Source of the DNA: Lentisphaeria bacterium UBA1829
GTDB taxonomy: Bacteria; Verrucomicrobiota; Lentisphaeria; Victivallales; UBA1829
Length of the DNA: 10,215 nt
Direction: 5' to 3'
Assembly (NCBI GenBank): GCA_002338895.1
Contig: DDJH01000188.1
Coordinates: 192-10,406 of the forward strand
Part shown: positions 1 through 6,686 of the stretch, one piece after another
Layout of the letters: the number at the start of each line of letters is the position of its first letter
Position numbering within the stretch: the stretch's first letter is position 1
The notes under the pieces: generated by a model
What the model saw: the letters and a program-made list of their open reading frames with translations, nothing else
Databases searched by the model: none
Told to the model about the DNA's origin: nothing
Program-made: the position numbers and the translations under genes

Positions 1-2359
1 CGGGCGGCATTTCCCGTCCGTCGGGGAGACGGCCGGACTGCATCATTTTCCGGATTTCCGTATCTCCGGCACTCCTGTCGTGTCCGCCGCGGGGGGAGGG
101 CGCCTGTGCTTCCGTTTTGAATTTCTCCGGATGGAGAAGTGCCTCCTGCGCCCGGATGCGGGCTGGGGAAAGATAGTGTTTCGAGTAAAAACGCAGATCC
201 TTGCGCTGTTCCTCCCGGACTTTGCCTGTTTTGAGGTCGGCCTGGAAGAGTTTGTCGGCAATGGCGTCGACGGTCATGAGGATGGCGGTCTCATCGGCTT
301 CCGCTTCGGTGTAGGGACGGCCGATCACATACAGACCGCGGTTGACTTTCGAATCCCGGATCTCGTGAAGGAAATTGTGAAGACGGGTCAGATCTTCCTC
401 ATTCAGATTTCCCGCACGGAAGTCGGAGGAAAGTTTGAGATCCCGGTCGTAATGCTCGGCGGTGGCGATTTTGACAATGGATTTCGCGTACTCCGCCTTG
501 AGCATCGGATTGTCCGCACTTTCATAGAGTTCCATTTTCTCCTGAAGCTGCGTGACGGCGCCGTAGCCTTCCGCAACCATGAAGGGCGGTGTCAGATGGC
601 TGAGCATGACCGCGTAACTGCGCCGCTTGGCGATCTGCGCCTCGCCGATGTTGTTGATGATGTAGAGATAAAAATGGGGTGTTTCGCCGATCAGAACATC
701 GGGCCAGTCGTAACTGGAGAGCGCAACCTGTTTCCAGGGGGTGAACTCCAGACTGCCGTGGGTGCCGAAGTGCATCATCGCATCCGCCCGGAAACCGTGA
801 CGGATGTAGAGATAGGTGGCGATGTAGGTGTGCGGAGGAGCCGTCTTCACACCATGGATCAGTTTGCTTTCGTCGCTTCCTTCTCCGGGAAGCGACTGCG
901 GCATCAGGATGATGTTTCCGAAGCGGATGCAGCCCAGCGCCAGATTGCCTTCCGGCGTGCGGTAGGATTTCCCCGGAAATTCGCCATATCGTTCCGTGAC
1001 GGTTTTGTAAAGATCGTCCGGCATGCTCCGCTTCATCCATGCGCGGTAGTCGTCCGGCCGGATTGTGACCGTGTGAATGCGCGGAATGCTCGTTTCCGCC
1101 TCCGCTCTTCCGGCATTGGTCCCGAATGCCCGTTTTCCTGCTTCGATTTCCCTGTTCAGCTCCTCCGCGGTCTCGGGCAGCGGTCCGGTGGTGAAGCCGG
1201 CGGAACGGAGGTGCTTCAGAACATTGAGGACGGATTCGGAGATGCCGAGTCCGGCGGTGGCGGCTTCCTTGCCGATGGAACCGTAGTAAAGGATGGCGAT
1301 TTTCTTCTCCGCATTCTTTTTCCGTTTCAGATCAGTCATCTTTTTCACCAGTTCCGCGAAGCGTTCCAGACGGTCCGGAATCGTGCGGAATTCCAGAAGT
1401 CCGCGTTTGTTGCGGTACAGCGCCGAAAGGACAAACGGCACGGTGCCTCCGTCGAGTTCCGGCATGGTGATGCTCTGGCTGAGCATTCCGCCGGTCATGC
1501 CGCGCTGGTCGCGCAGGTATGTTTCATATTCCTGGCCGACCTTGATCGGACAGAGAAGAGGAATATTGAGTTTCTTCAGCGTTTCGACCGCCTTTTCCCC
1601 GAGCCGCCCATGCGGCTGATAAACAATCAGATCCGGCTTGATCTTCTCCAGATCCGGCAGATTCCAGATGCCGTTGGACGCAACCACGTTGAGTCCCTTT
1701 TTCTCCAGCGCGCCGATCAGATCCTCCAGCGCGCCCCCGCCGTTCCCGGAAAGAAGACAGACCAGCGCGGCGTTTTCCTTGTAACGTCCGGTTTTCCGGT
1801 ACCAGGAAAGATACTCGTCGAAACTCTTGAACGCATCGTCCTCCCGGATATGGAAGAATGGACGGTGTTCCGGCGCTTTCGGAGGAGCGGGTTTCGGGGC
1901 ATTGACAAACCGCTTCCCGTCGATTTCGTAGCGGATGAAATCCAGCATCCGCCGGAAGTTCTCCCGTCCGCCGGAAAGATAGGCGCGGAGGGTTTTTTTC
2001 TGTTCGGGGGTCAGTGTGTCGAGCGCGGTCTCCCGCCGCGTGGCGGCGGTGGTGTAGACCGGAATGTTCAGTCGGGAAAGAATCTCCTGCTGTTCTTCCG
2101 TGAATTTCAATCCCATGCCGAAGAAAATTACGCAGTCGAAGCCCTTGAGCTCTCTGCCGCTTTTTTCATTCCATTGGAGCGGGACCGCCTCCACGGAGGG
2201 ATTGATCTCCTGATCCAGAAGGGGCGCCAGAATGTATTCCGGATAGTTGACGAACGCCACGCGCGTCGGAGAGGCGTAAAAATGCCAGAACAGGGCAAAT
2301 GCGGTCACTGCCAGAATTCCCAGCGCGGGAAACAGAATGTTCCGAACCGTCTTTTTCAT
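1..2359 (-). CDS. Membrane-anchored CobN/ChlH-family chelatase large subunit (HmuS-like), C-terminus outside window
   Basis: The minus-strand frame is open from the ATG at 2359 to the left edge, giving about 785 residues; CobN proteins usually have 1200-1400, so roughly a third or more is missing. The hallmark CobN/BchH core is clear: HFGTHGSLEFTPWKQ at residues 530-544, then WPD, an IGETPHFYLYIINN stretch, AKRR at 577-580 and HLTPPF just after. The N-terminus (MKKTVR, then a hydrophobic stretch at about 8-27) is a signal anchor; basic residues before it predict that the large domain lies on the periplasmic side. Cytoplasmic CobN of the B12 pathway has no such anchor. From memory, the anchored form and the EFTP wording fit the HmuS branch of Bacteroidota haem-uptake operons, proposed to take iron out of haem. 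It starts 23 bp after the FMN-binding gene, with GGGGAG about 10 bp before the ATG. No CobS, CobT or ChlI/D partner is in view. Family is secure; substrate and reaction are inferred. Confidence 0.88.
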   Translation of the reverse strand, partial: MKKTVRNILFPALGILAVTAFALFWHFYASPTRVAFVNYPEYILAPLLDQEINPSVEAVPLQWNEKSGRELKGFDCVIFFGMGLKFTEEQQEILSRLNIPVYTTAATRRETALDTLTPEQKKTLRAYLSGGRENFRRMLDFIRYEIDGKRFVNAPKPAPPKAPEHRPFFHIREDDAFKSFDEYLSWYRKTGRYKENAALVCLLSGNGGGALEDLIGALEKKGLNVVASNGIWNLPDLEKIKPDLIVYQPHGRLGEKAVETLKKLNIPLLCPIKVGQEYETYLRDQRGMTGGMLSQSITMPELDGGTVPFVLSALYRNKRGLLEFRTIPDRLERFAELVKKMTDLKRKKNAEKKIAILYYGSIGKEAATAGLGISESVLNVLKHLRSAGFTTGPLPETAEELNREIEAGKRAFGTNAGRAEAETSIPRIHTVTIRPDDYRAWMKRSMPDDLYKTVTERYGEFPGKSYRTPEGNLALGCIRFGNIILMPQSLPGEGSDESKLIHGVKTAPPHTYIATYLYIRHGFRADAMMHFGTHGSLEFTPWKQVALSSYDWPDVLIGETPHFYLYIINNIGEAQIAKRRSYAVMLSHLTPPFMVAEGYGAVTQLQEKMELYESADNPMLKAEYAKSIVKIATAEHYDRDLKLSSDFRAGNLNEEDLTRLHNFLHEIRDSKVNRGLYVIGRPYTEAEADETAILMTVDAIADKLFQADLKTGKVREEQRKDLRFYSKHYLSPARIRAQEALLHPEKFKTEAQAPSPRGGHDRSAGDTEIRKMMQSGRLPDGREMPP

Positions 2360-2382
2360 GATGCTGCTTCTCCCCGGATGGT

Positions 2383-3660
2383 TTATTCGTTGCCCGTCAG
2401 CTCTGAGAGACGCTGACGGACCGCTTCTTCCGGGTCCTCCAGAAGGCGGTCAAGCTGCTGCTGCAGATGCTTTGTTTTCTGCTCCGTCACCGCGATTTCC
2501 GCGGACATCGCGGCGATTCCGGCTGCCAGCTGGCGGACAACCTCCTTCCGGAGCGCCGCAAGAAGAGCCGGATTCCGTTTCGAACGGTATTCCTCCGCCA
2601 TTCTCCGGATCTTTTCCTCCTGCGCATTAGCCTCGGAAGAACGGAAACGCAAAGCGGGAAGGGCAAGGTTCGGGGCCGACGCCTGCACGGTGTCGTTTTC
2701 ATTCGCTTCCGCCAGTTTCCTTTTCAGGACGGCAATCCGTTCCAGAGATCCTTTCAGAGCCTTTTCATGTTCCTGATTGTGCGGCGGAATGGTTTTGAGT
2801 TTCCGTTCGTACTCCGCAAGGACGGCTTTCTGAAGATTTTTCCGGTCGGTTTCGGATTTTGTGCGGCGGAACTGTTCGCCGAGGCGTTCCAGTTCACTTT
2901 TCCCGCTCCCTTTCCGGCGGGGATGGTTGAAATAGATCATGTTGTGGTTTTGAGCGAACTCCTGTGCGGCTTTCTTTCCTTCGGCGGCAGCGAGGAAGCC
3001 GAGTTTGAGTTCATCGTCCTTCCGGGTCCGGAGCTGTTCCAGAAGACGTTCGCTGGCATCCAGAATCTTCCGGTGCATTTTGACCTTGCGTTCCAGCCGG
3101 GTCCGTTCGCGCTCCAGAGCGACGCGCTCCGCTTTTGTCAGGCTTTTACGTTCTTCGGAGGATTTCTTCCCCTCTGCGAGATAGTGTTCCGCAAGTTTCC
3201 GGACGCCGGTCCGGATCGCTGTGCTGCTGTAGGTCGCCCCCGTGACGGCATCAATCTCCCGGCCGGGGATTTCCTCCATCCGGAGTCCGTTCCATCGCTC
3301 CGGAAACTTCGCCGCGCGGAGGCGGTTCAGGAACGAAGGGGTCTCCTGATTCTTTCCGATCAGGACCCCGGCAACCGTGCTGTCCTTCCCGAACAGAACG
3401 GCGATTTCGATGGTTCCGGCGTATCCCATCGGACGGTCGTCATCGGAGATCCGCTCCAGATAGAGGGTTCCGATCGTGTTCCGTTTCGCGTCCCGGACTG
3501 TGTAAATTCCCTCTCCGGAGGGCGTGACCTCCGCAGCTCCGGGCAGAAGGTTCCGCATATCATCCGAAAAGTGCCGGACCTCTTCCGGAAGATTCCCGAT
3601 TTCCGCCGCGGCCATCATGCTTCCCAGCAGAACCCCGCAGGCAATCAACAGTTTTTTCAT
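2383..3660 (-). CDS. Exported FMN-binding domain protein with long coiled-coil C-terminal region
   Basis: 425 residues. Residues 1-19 form a signal peptide, with probable cleavage after the AAA before E20. Residues about 75-160 are an FMN_bind domain of the RnfG/NqrC type. The flavinylation motif Dxx(S/T)GA(T/S) is present as DAVTGAT at 137-143, so T143 is the expected site of covalent FMN attachment by an ApbE-type transferase. From about 165 to 420 the protein is highly charged, rich in K/R/E/L heptads and predicted to be mostly coiled coil, with a P/A-rich break near 325-340. That tail is not part of the standard fold and I do not recognise it. The ATG at 3660 has GAGGAA six bases upstream and lies downstream of a good promoter. 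It is the first gene of an operon with the CobN-like gene, so it may deliver electrons to that enzyme outside the cytoplasm. The electron-donor role is inference; the FMN_bind assignment is strong. Confidence 0.87.
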   Translation of the reverse strand: MKKLLIACGVLLGSMMAAAEIGNLPEEVRHFSDDMRNLLPGAAEVTPSGEGIYTVRDAKRNTIGTLYLERISDDDRPMGYAGTIEIAVLFGKDSTVAGVLIGKNQETPSFLNRLRAAKFPERWNGLRMEEIPGREIDAVTGATYSSTAIRTGVRKLAEHYLAEGKKSSEERKSLTKAERVALERERTRLERKVKMHRKILDASERLLEQLRTRKDDELKLGFLAAAEGKKAAQEFAQNHNMIYFNHPRRKGSGKSELERLGEQFRRTKSETDRKNLQKAVLAEYERKLKTIPPHNQEHEKALKGSLERIAVLKRKLAEANENDTVQASAPNLALPALRFRSSEANAQEEKIRRMAEEYRSKRNPALLAALRKEVVRQLAAGIAAMSAEIAVTEQKTKHLQQQLDRLLEDPEEAVRQRLSELTGNE

Positions 3661-3701
3661 TTCGTTCCTCTTTTTATGGGTTGGACTGAAGAATGAATCA
3701 T

Positions 3702-3730
3702 ACTATAATTAGTTATGTCTAATTTTTCAA
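3702..3730 (-). promoter_or_regulatory. Promoter of the FMN-binding/CobN-like operon
   Basis: Read on the minus strand, TTGAAA (3730-3725) is a -35 element followed by exactly 17 bp and TATAGT (3707-3702) as the -10. Transcription would start near 3695, leaving a leader of about 35 bases before the ATG at 3660, which contains the GAGGAA ribosome site at 3670-3665. The surrounding sequence is markedly AT-rich compared with the genes. This is the best sigma70-type promoter match in the window. Confidence 0.72.
3707..3724. promoter_or_regulatory. 18-bp palindrome inside the promoter spacer, candidate operator
   Basis: The sequence AATTAG-TTATGT-CTAATT has perfect 6-bp arms around a 6-bp centre. 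It fills the gap between the -35 and -10 of the FMN-binding/CobN-like operon and overlaps the first base of the -10, so a bound repressor would block polymerase. The TTAG-N6-CTAA core has the same spacing as part of the DtxR/IdeR iron box, but the central and flanking bases do not match well, and it is not a Fur box. Metal or haem regulation is therefore a guess from gene context. Confidence 0.4.
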
Positions 3731-3772
3731 GTTGTTTTTTTTAGTTTTTTGCAGATTTTGGCCCGTTTTTGA

Positions 3773-3816
3773 ATTCTTATATCCGGAGAGTCAGAAAAAT
3801 AGTCGGATATAAGAAT
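3773..3816. repeat. Perfect 13-bp inverted repeat with 18-bp spacer
   Basis: ATTCTTATATCCG (3773-3785) is followed 18 bp later by its exact reverse complement CGGATATAAGAAT (3804-3816). It lies between the two divergent promoters, about 43 bp upstream of the -35 of the FMN-binding operon and about 110 bp before the probable valS start site. There is no T-run after either arm in either direction, so it is not a simple terminator. It could be a two-half-site operator, a structured element, or the scar of a small mobile element. No function is assigned. Confidence 0.6.
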
Positions 3817-3924
3817 GAGGCTGTTTCCGGAGGAGGGATGCATCGGCGGTGCGCGCGGAATTTCCAGGGGGGATCGCAAGGCGGTCCGCAGGCGGGTTTT
3901 TTCGGGAAAAATCGCAAAAGCGAT

Positions 3925-3952
3925 GTGAAATTCCATCAAACGGATGTATATT
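3925..3952 (+). promoter_or_regulatory. valS: Probable valS promoter
   Basis: TATATT at 3947-3952 is a good -10 and GTGAAA at 3925-3930, 16 bp upstream, is a moderate -35 (4 of 6 matches). Transcription would start near 3959, giving a leader of about 43 bases with AGGAG at 3990-3994, seven bases before the ATG. The leader is too short for a T-box or other known riboswitch. The match is moderate. Confidence 0.45.
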
Positions 3953-4001
3953 ACAAACTGAATTGCAGTTTTGACAAAATCAACAGATCAGGAGAGGCAG
4001 C

Positions 4002-6665
4002 ATGGCCAGTCAGGAAATGCCGAAAGCATACGAATCGGCGGAAGTCGAACAGAAATGGTACTCCTATTGGGAGGAAAAAGGTCTTTTCAAAGGGAAACCG
4101 AATCCGAATAAGAAACCGTACTCGATCGTGATTCCGCCGCCTAACGTGACCGGAATTCTGACGATGGGCCATGTGCTCAACAACACCCTCCAGGATATTC
4201 TCATGCGCTGGCACCGGATGGAGGGATATGAGTGCTGCTGGTTCCCCGGAACCGACCACGCCGGAATCGCAACCGAGGCAAGAGTCGACAAGGAACTGCG
4301 GAAAACGGAAAAAATCGGACGGGACGATCTCGGTCGCGAAGAGTTCATCCGCCGCGTCTGGGACTGGAAGGCGAAATACGGCGGAACCATCATCCGCCAG
4401 CTCCGCAAACTCGGCGCTTCCTGCGACTGGGACCGCGAACGCTTCACAATGGATGAAGGTCTCAGCAAGGCGGTGCGGAAAGTGTTCGTGGAACTCTACC
4501 GGAAAGGATACATCTACCGCGGACGCCGGATGATCAACTGGTGCCCCGTCTCCAAGACTGCACTTTCCGATGAAGAGGTGATCTACAAGGACGAGGCGGG
4601 AAAATTCTACCACTTCCGCTACCCGCTGACCGACGGTTCCGGCTATCTGGTTGTCGCGACCACCCGTCCGGAAACCATGTTCGGCGACACCGCCGTGGCC
4701 GTGAACCCGAACGACGAACGCTACAAACACCTGATCGGCAAAACCGTCCATCTTCCGCTGACCGACCGTGACATCCCGATCATCGCCGATGAACACGCCG
4801 ATCCCGAAAAGGGAACCGGATGCGTCAAGATCACTCCGGCGCACGACCCCAATGACTTCCAGGTCGGCCTCCGTCACAATCTGGAGTTCATCAATGTGAT
4901 GGACAAGACCGCTCATCTCAATGCAAAGGCCGGAAAAGAGTTCGAGGGAATGGACCGCTTCGAAGCCCGGAAACTCATCCTCAAAAAGATGGAGGAGCTC
5001 GGTCTGCTGGACAAAGTCGAGGACCTGACCCACGCGGTCGGTTACTCCGAACGGGGAGGGGTCCCCATCGAACCGATGCTCAGCGAACAGTGGTTCGTGA
5101 AAATGGACGAACTGGCAAAGCCCGCGATCGCGGCCGTGCGCAACGGCGACATCAAATTCTATCCCGAACGGTGGACCAAAACCTATTTCCACTGGATGGA
5201 GGGGATCAAGGACTGGTGCATCAGCCGGCAGATCTGGTGGGGACACCGGATCCCCGCATGGTACCGCGGCGATGAGACATACGTCGGCGAGGAACCCCCG
5301 CAGGGAGAAGGCTGGGTCCAGGAAGAGGATGTGCTCGACACCTGGTTCAGCTCCTGGCTCTGGCCGTTCTCCATCATGGGGTGGCCGGACCAGACCCCCG
5401 AACAGGATTACTTCTATCCGACCAGCGATCTGGTGACCGGACCGGACATCATCTTCTTCTGGGTCGCCCGCATGATTATGGCCGGATGCGAATTCAAGGG
5501 AAAGATTCCGTTCTCGAACGTCTATTTCACCAGCATCATCCGCGATGATCTCGGGCGCAAGCTCAGCAAATCGCTCGGCAATTCTCCCGATCCGCTGGAT
5601 GTGATCGCAAAGTACGGAGCCGATGCGCTCCGCTTCTCGATCATCTACATTGCTCCGGTCGGAATGGACATCAAATACTCCAACGAGAAGTGCGAGATCG
5701 GACGCAATTTTGCCAACAAGCTCTGGAACGCCTGCCGCTTCCGCCGGATGCAGGGAGAGATTTCCGAAAACTTCGCGTCGGTGGACGATCTGGTCCGCGA
5801 AGGAAAACTCACCTCCGACGAACAGTGGATGCTCGCCAAACTCGACGCCTGCGCGGTCGATATGAAAAAATCCCTCGACGAATTCAAATTCCATCAGGCG
5901 GTCCACGACATCTACGAACTGGTCTGGAGTTCGTTCTGCGACTGGTTCATCGAAGCGTCGAAAGTCCGCTTCAATCTGGGCGGCGAGGCCAGGGCCCAGG
6001 CGCTCCGCGTTCTCGACTATGCACTGTGGAAACTGCTCCGCCTTCTGCACCCGTTCATGCCGTTCATCACGGAGGAGCTGGCGCATCAGATGGGCTTCCT
6101 GACCGAAGAGGAGAGCATCATGTACGCGGAGTTCCCGCTGCCGATGGCGGTCTGCGAAACGCCGATCCCCGATGCGGAAAATGTGATCGCCCGCTGCGAG
6201 GCGAAATATGAGCTGGTCCGGGCCGGACGCAATCTGCGCGTCTCCTACAATCTTCCGCCCGGAAAGAAGCTGAATTTCCACATCAAGGCGGCGGATGAGG
6301 CGTATGAGAAATATCTGAACGGGAATCTGGAGTGCCTGAAAGGACTGCTGAACGCGGCGGAACTGACCATTTCCAGAGAGGATTATGTCTGTGACGACGC
6401 CTCCGGAGCCCCGTCGACTCTGGTTGCCGCCGGAGCGATCTTCCTCCCGCTCAAGGGACTGATCGACGTGGAGGCCGAAAAGGCGAAACTTCGGAAACAG
6501 CAGACCGAACTGCAGGGGTGGATCCGGGCGTCGGAAGCAAAACTTTCGAACGAGAAATTCCTGGCCAAGGCTCCCGCCAAAGTGGTGGAGGAGGCCAAGG
6601 TGTATCTGACGGATCTGAAAGAGAAGCTCGCCCGCGTGGAAGAGGCGCTCTCCCGGATGGGATGA
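4002..6665 (+). CDS. valS: Valine--tRNA ligase (ValRS)
   Basis: 887 residues, full length for the family. It joins valine to tRNA-Val in the cytoplasm using ATP and hydrolyses mischarged Thr-tRNA. The class I catalytic signature follows PPPNVTG at residues 46-51 and reads TMGH at 54-57, with Thr in place of the usual first His of HIGH/HMGH. The second signature is KLSKS at 520-524, followed by LGNSPDPLDVI. The editing (CP1) domain carries TTRPETMFGDTAVAVNP from residue 220. The anticodon-binding helical domain runs from about 565 (FANKLWN) to 710 (LLHPFMPFITEEL). The last 65 residues form the C-terminal coiled coil typical of ValRS that contacts the tRNA. The start at 4002 is set by AGGAG seven bases upstream and by the conserved N-terminal YxxxxVEQKWY-like helix. 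It is the first gene of a probable operon with the membrane glycosyltransferase 21 bp downstream. Confidence 0.98.
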   Translation: MASQEMPKAYESAEVEQKWYSYWEEKGLFKGKPNPNKKPYSIVIPPPNVTGILTMGHVLNNTLQDILMRWHRMEGYECCWFPGTDHAGIATEARVDKELRKTEKIGRDDLGREEFIRRVWDWKAKYGGTIIRQLRKLGASCDWDRERFTMDEGLSKAVRKVFVELYRKGYIYRGRRMINWCPVSKTALSDEEVIYKDEAGKFYHFRYPLTDGSGYLVVATTRPETMFGDTAVAVNPNDERYKHLIGKTVHLPLTDRDIPIIADEHADPEKGTGCVKITPAHDPNDFQVGLRHNLEFINVMDKTAHLNAKAGKEFEGMDRFEARKLILKKMEELGLLDKVEDLTHAVGYSERGGVPIEPMLSEQWFVKMDELAKPAIAAVRNGDIKFYPERWTKTYFHWMEGIKDWCISRQIWWGHRIPAWYRGDETYVGEEPPQGEGWVQEEDVLDTWFSSWLWPFSIMGWPDQTPEQDYFYPTSDLVTGPDIIFFWVARMIMAGCEFKGKIPFSNVYFTSIIRDDLGRKLSKSLGNSPDPLDVIAKYGADALRFSIIYIAPVGMDIKYSNEKCEIGRNFANKLWNACRFRRMQGEISENFASVDDLVREGKLTSDEQWMLAKLDACAVDMKKSLDEFKFHQAVHDIYELVWSSFCDWFIEASKVRFNLGGEARAQALRVLDYALWKLLRLLHPFMPFITEELAHQMGFLTEEESIMYAEFPLPMAVCETPIPDAENVIARCEAKYELVRAGRNLRVSYNLPPGKKLNFHIKAADEAYEKYLNGNLECLKGLLNAAELTISREDYVCDDASGAPSTLVAAGAIFLPLKGLIDVEAEKAKLRKQQTELQGWIRASEAKLSNEKFLAKAPAKVVEEAKVYLTDLKEKLARVEEALSRMG

Positions 6666-6686
6666 CACGGCGGAAGGACGCGGAAG

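Noticed and set aside
80..2416. Long open frame on the plus strand opposite the CobN-like gene
   Set aside because: Its translation matches no family and the opposite strand encodes clear CobN motifs; a GC-rich codon pattern leaves the antisense frame open.
3637..3648. Lipobox LIAC in the FMN-binding protein (Cys at residue 8)
   Set aside because: The stretch before the Cys is too short for a lipoprotein signal; a standard signal peptide cleaved after AAA at 17-19 fits better.
2467..3696. Long plus-strand open frame opposite the FMN-binding gene
   Set aside because: The minus strand has a signal peptide, the FMN_bind motif, a ribosome site and a promoter; the plus-strand frame has none of these.
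3881..3902. GC-rich stretch followed by six T as an attenuator before valS
   Set aside because: No stem with an acceptable loop can be drawn directly before the T-run, and the probable valS promoter lies downstream of it.
3911..3924. ATCGC-AAAA-GCGAT mini hairpin
   Set aside because: Only five pairs, no T-run after it on the plus strand, and it lies upstream of the likely transcription start; probably chance.
3971..3976. Perfect TTGACA as a valS -35 element
   Set aside because: A -10 at normal spacing would fall at about 3994-3999, where the sequence is GAGGCA, and transcription would begin inside the valS start.
3769..4131. Small plus-strand frame in the intergenic region running into valS
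   Set aside because: It overlaps valS out of frame, has no convincing ribosome site, and its product is basic and low in complexity; it also spans the inverted repeat and the valS promoter.
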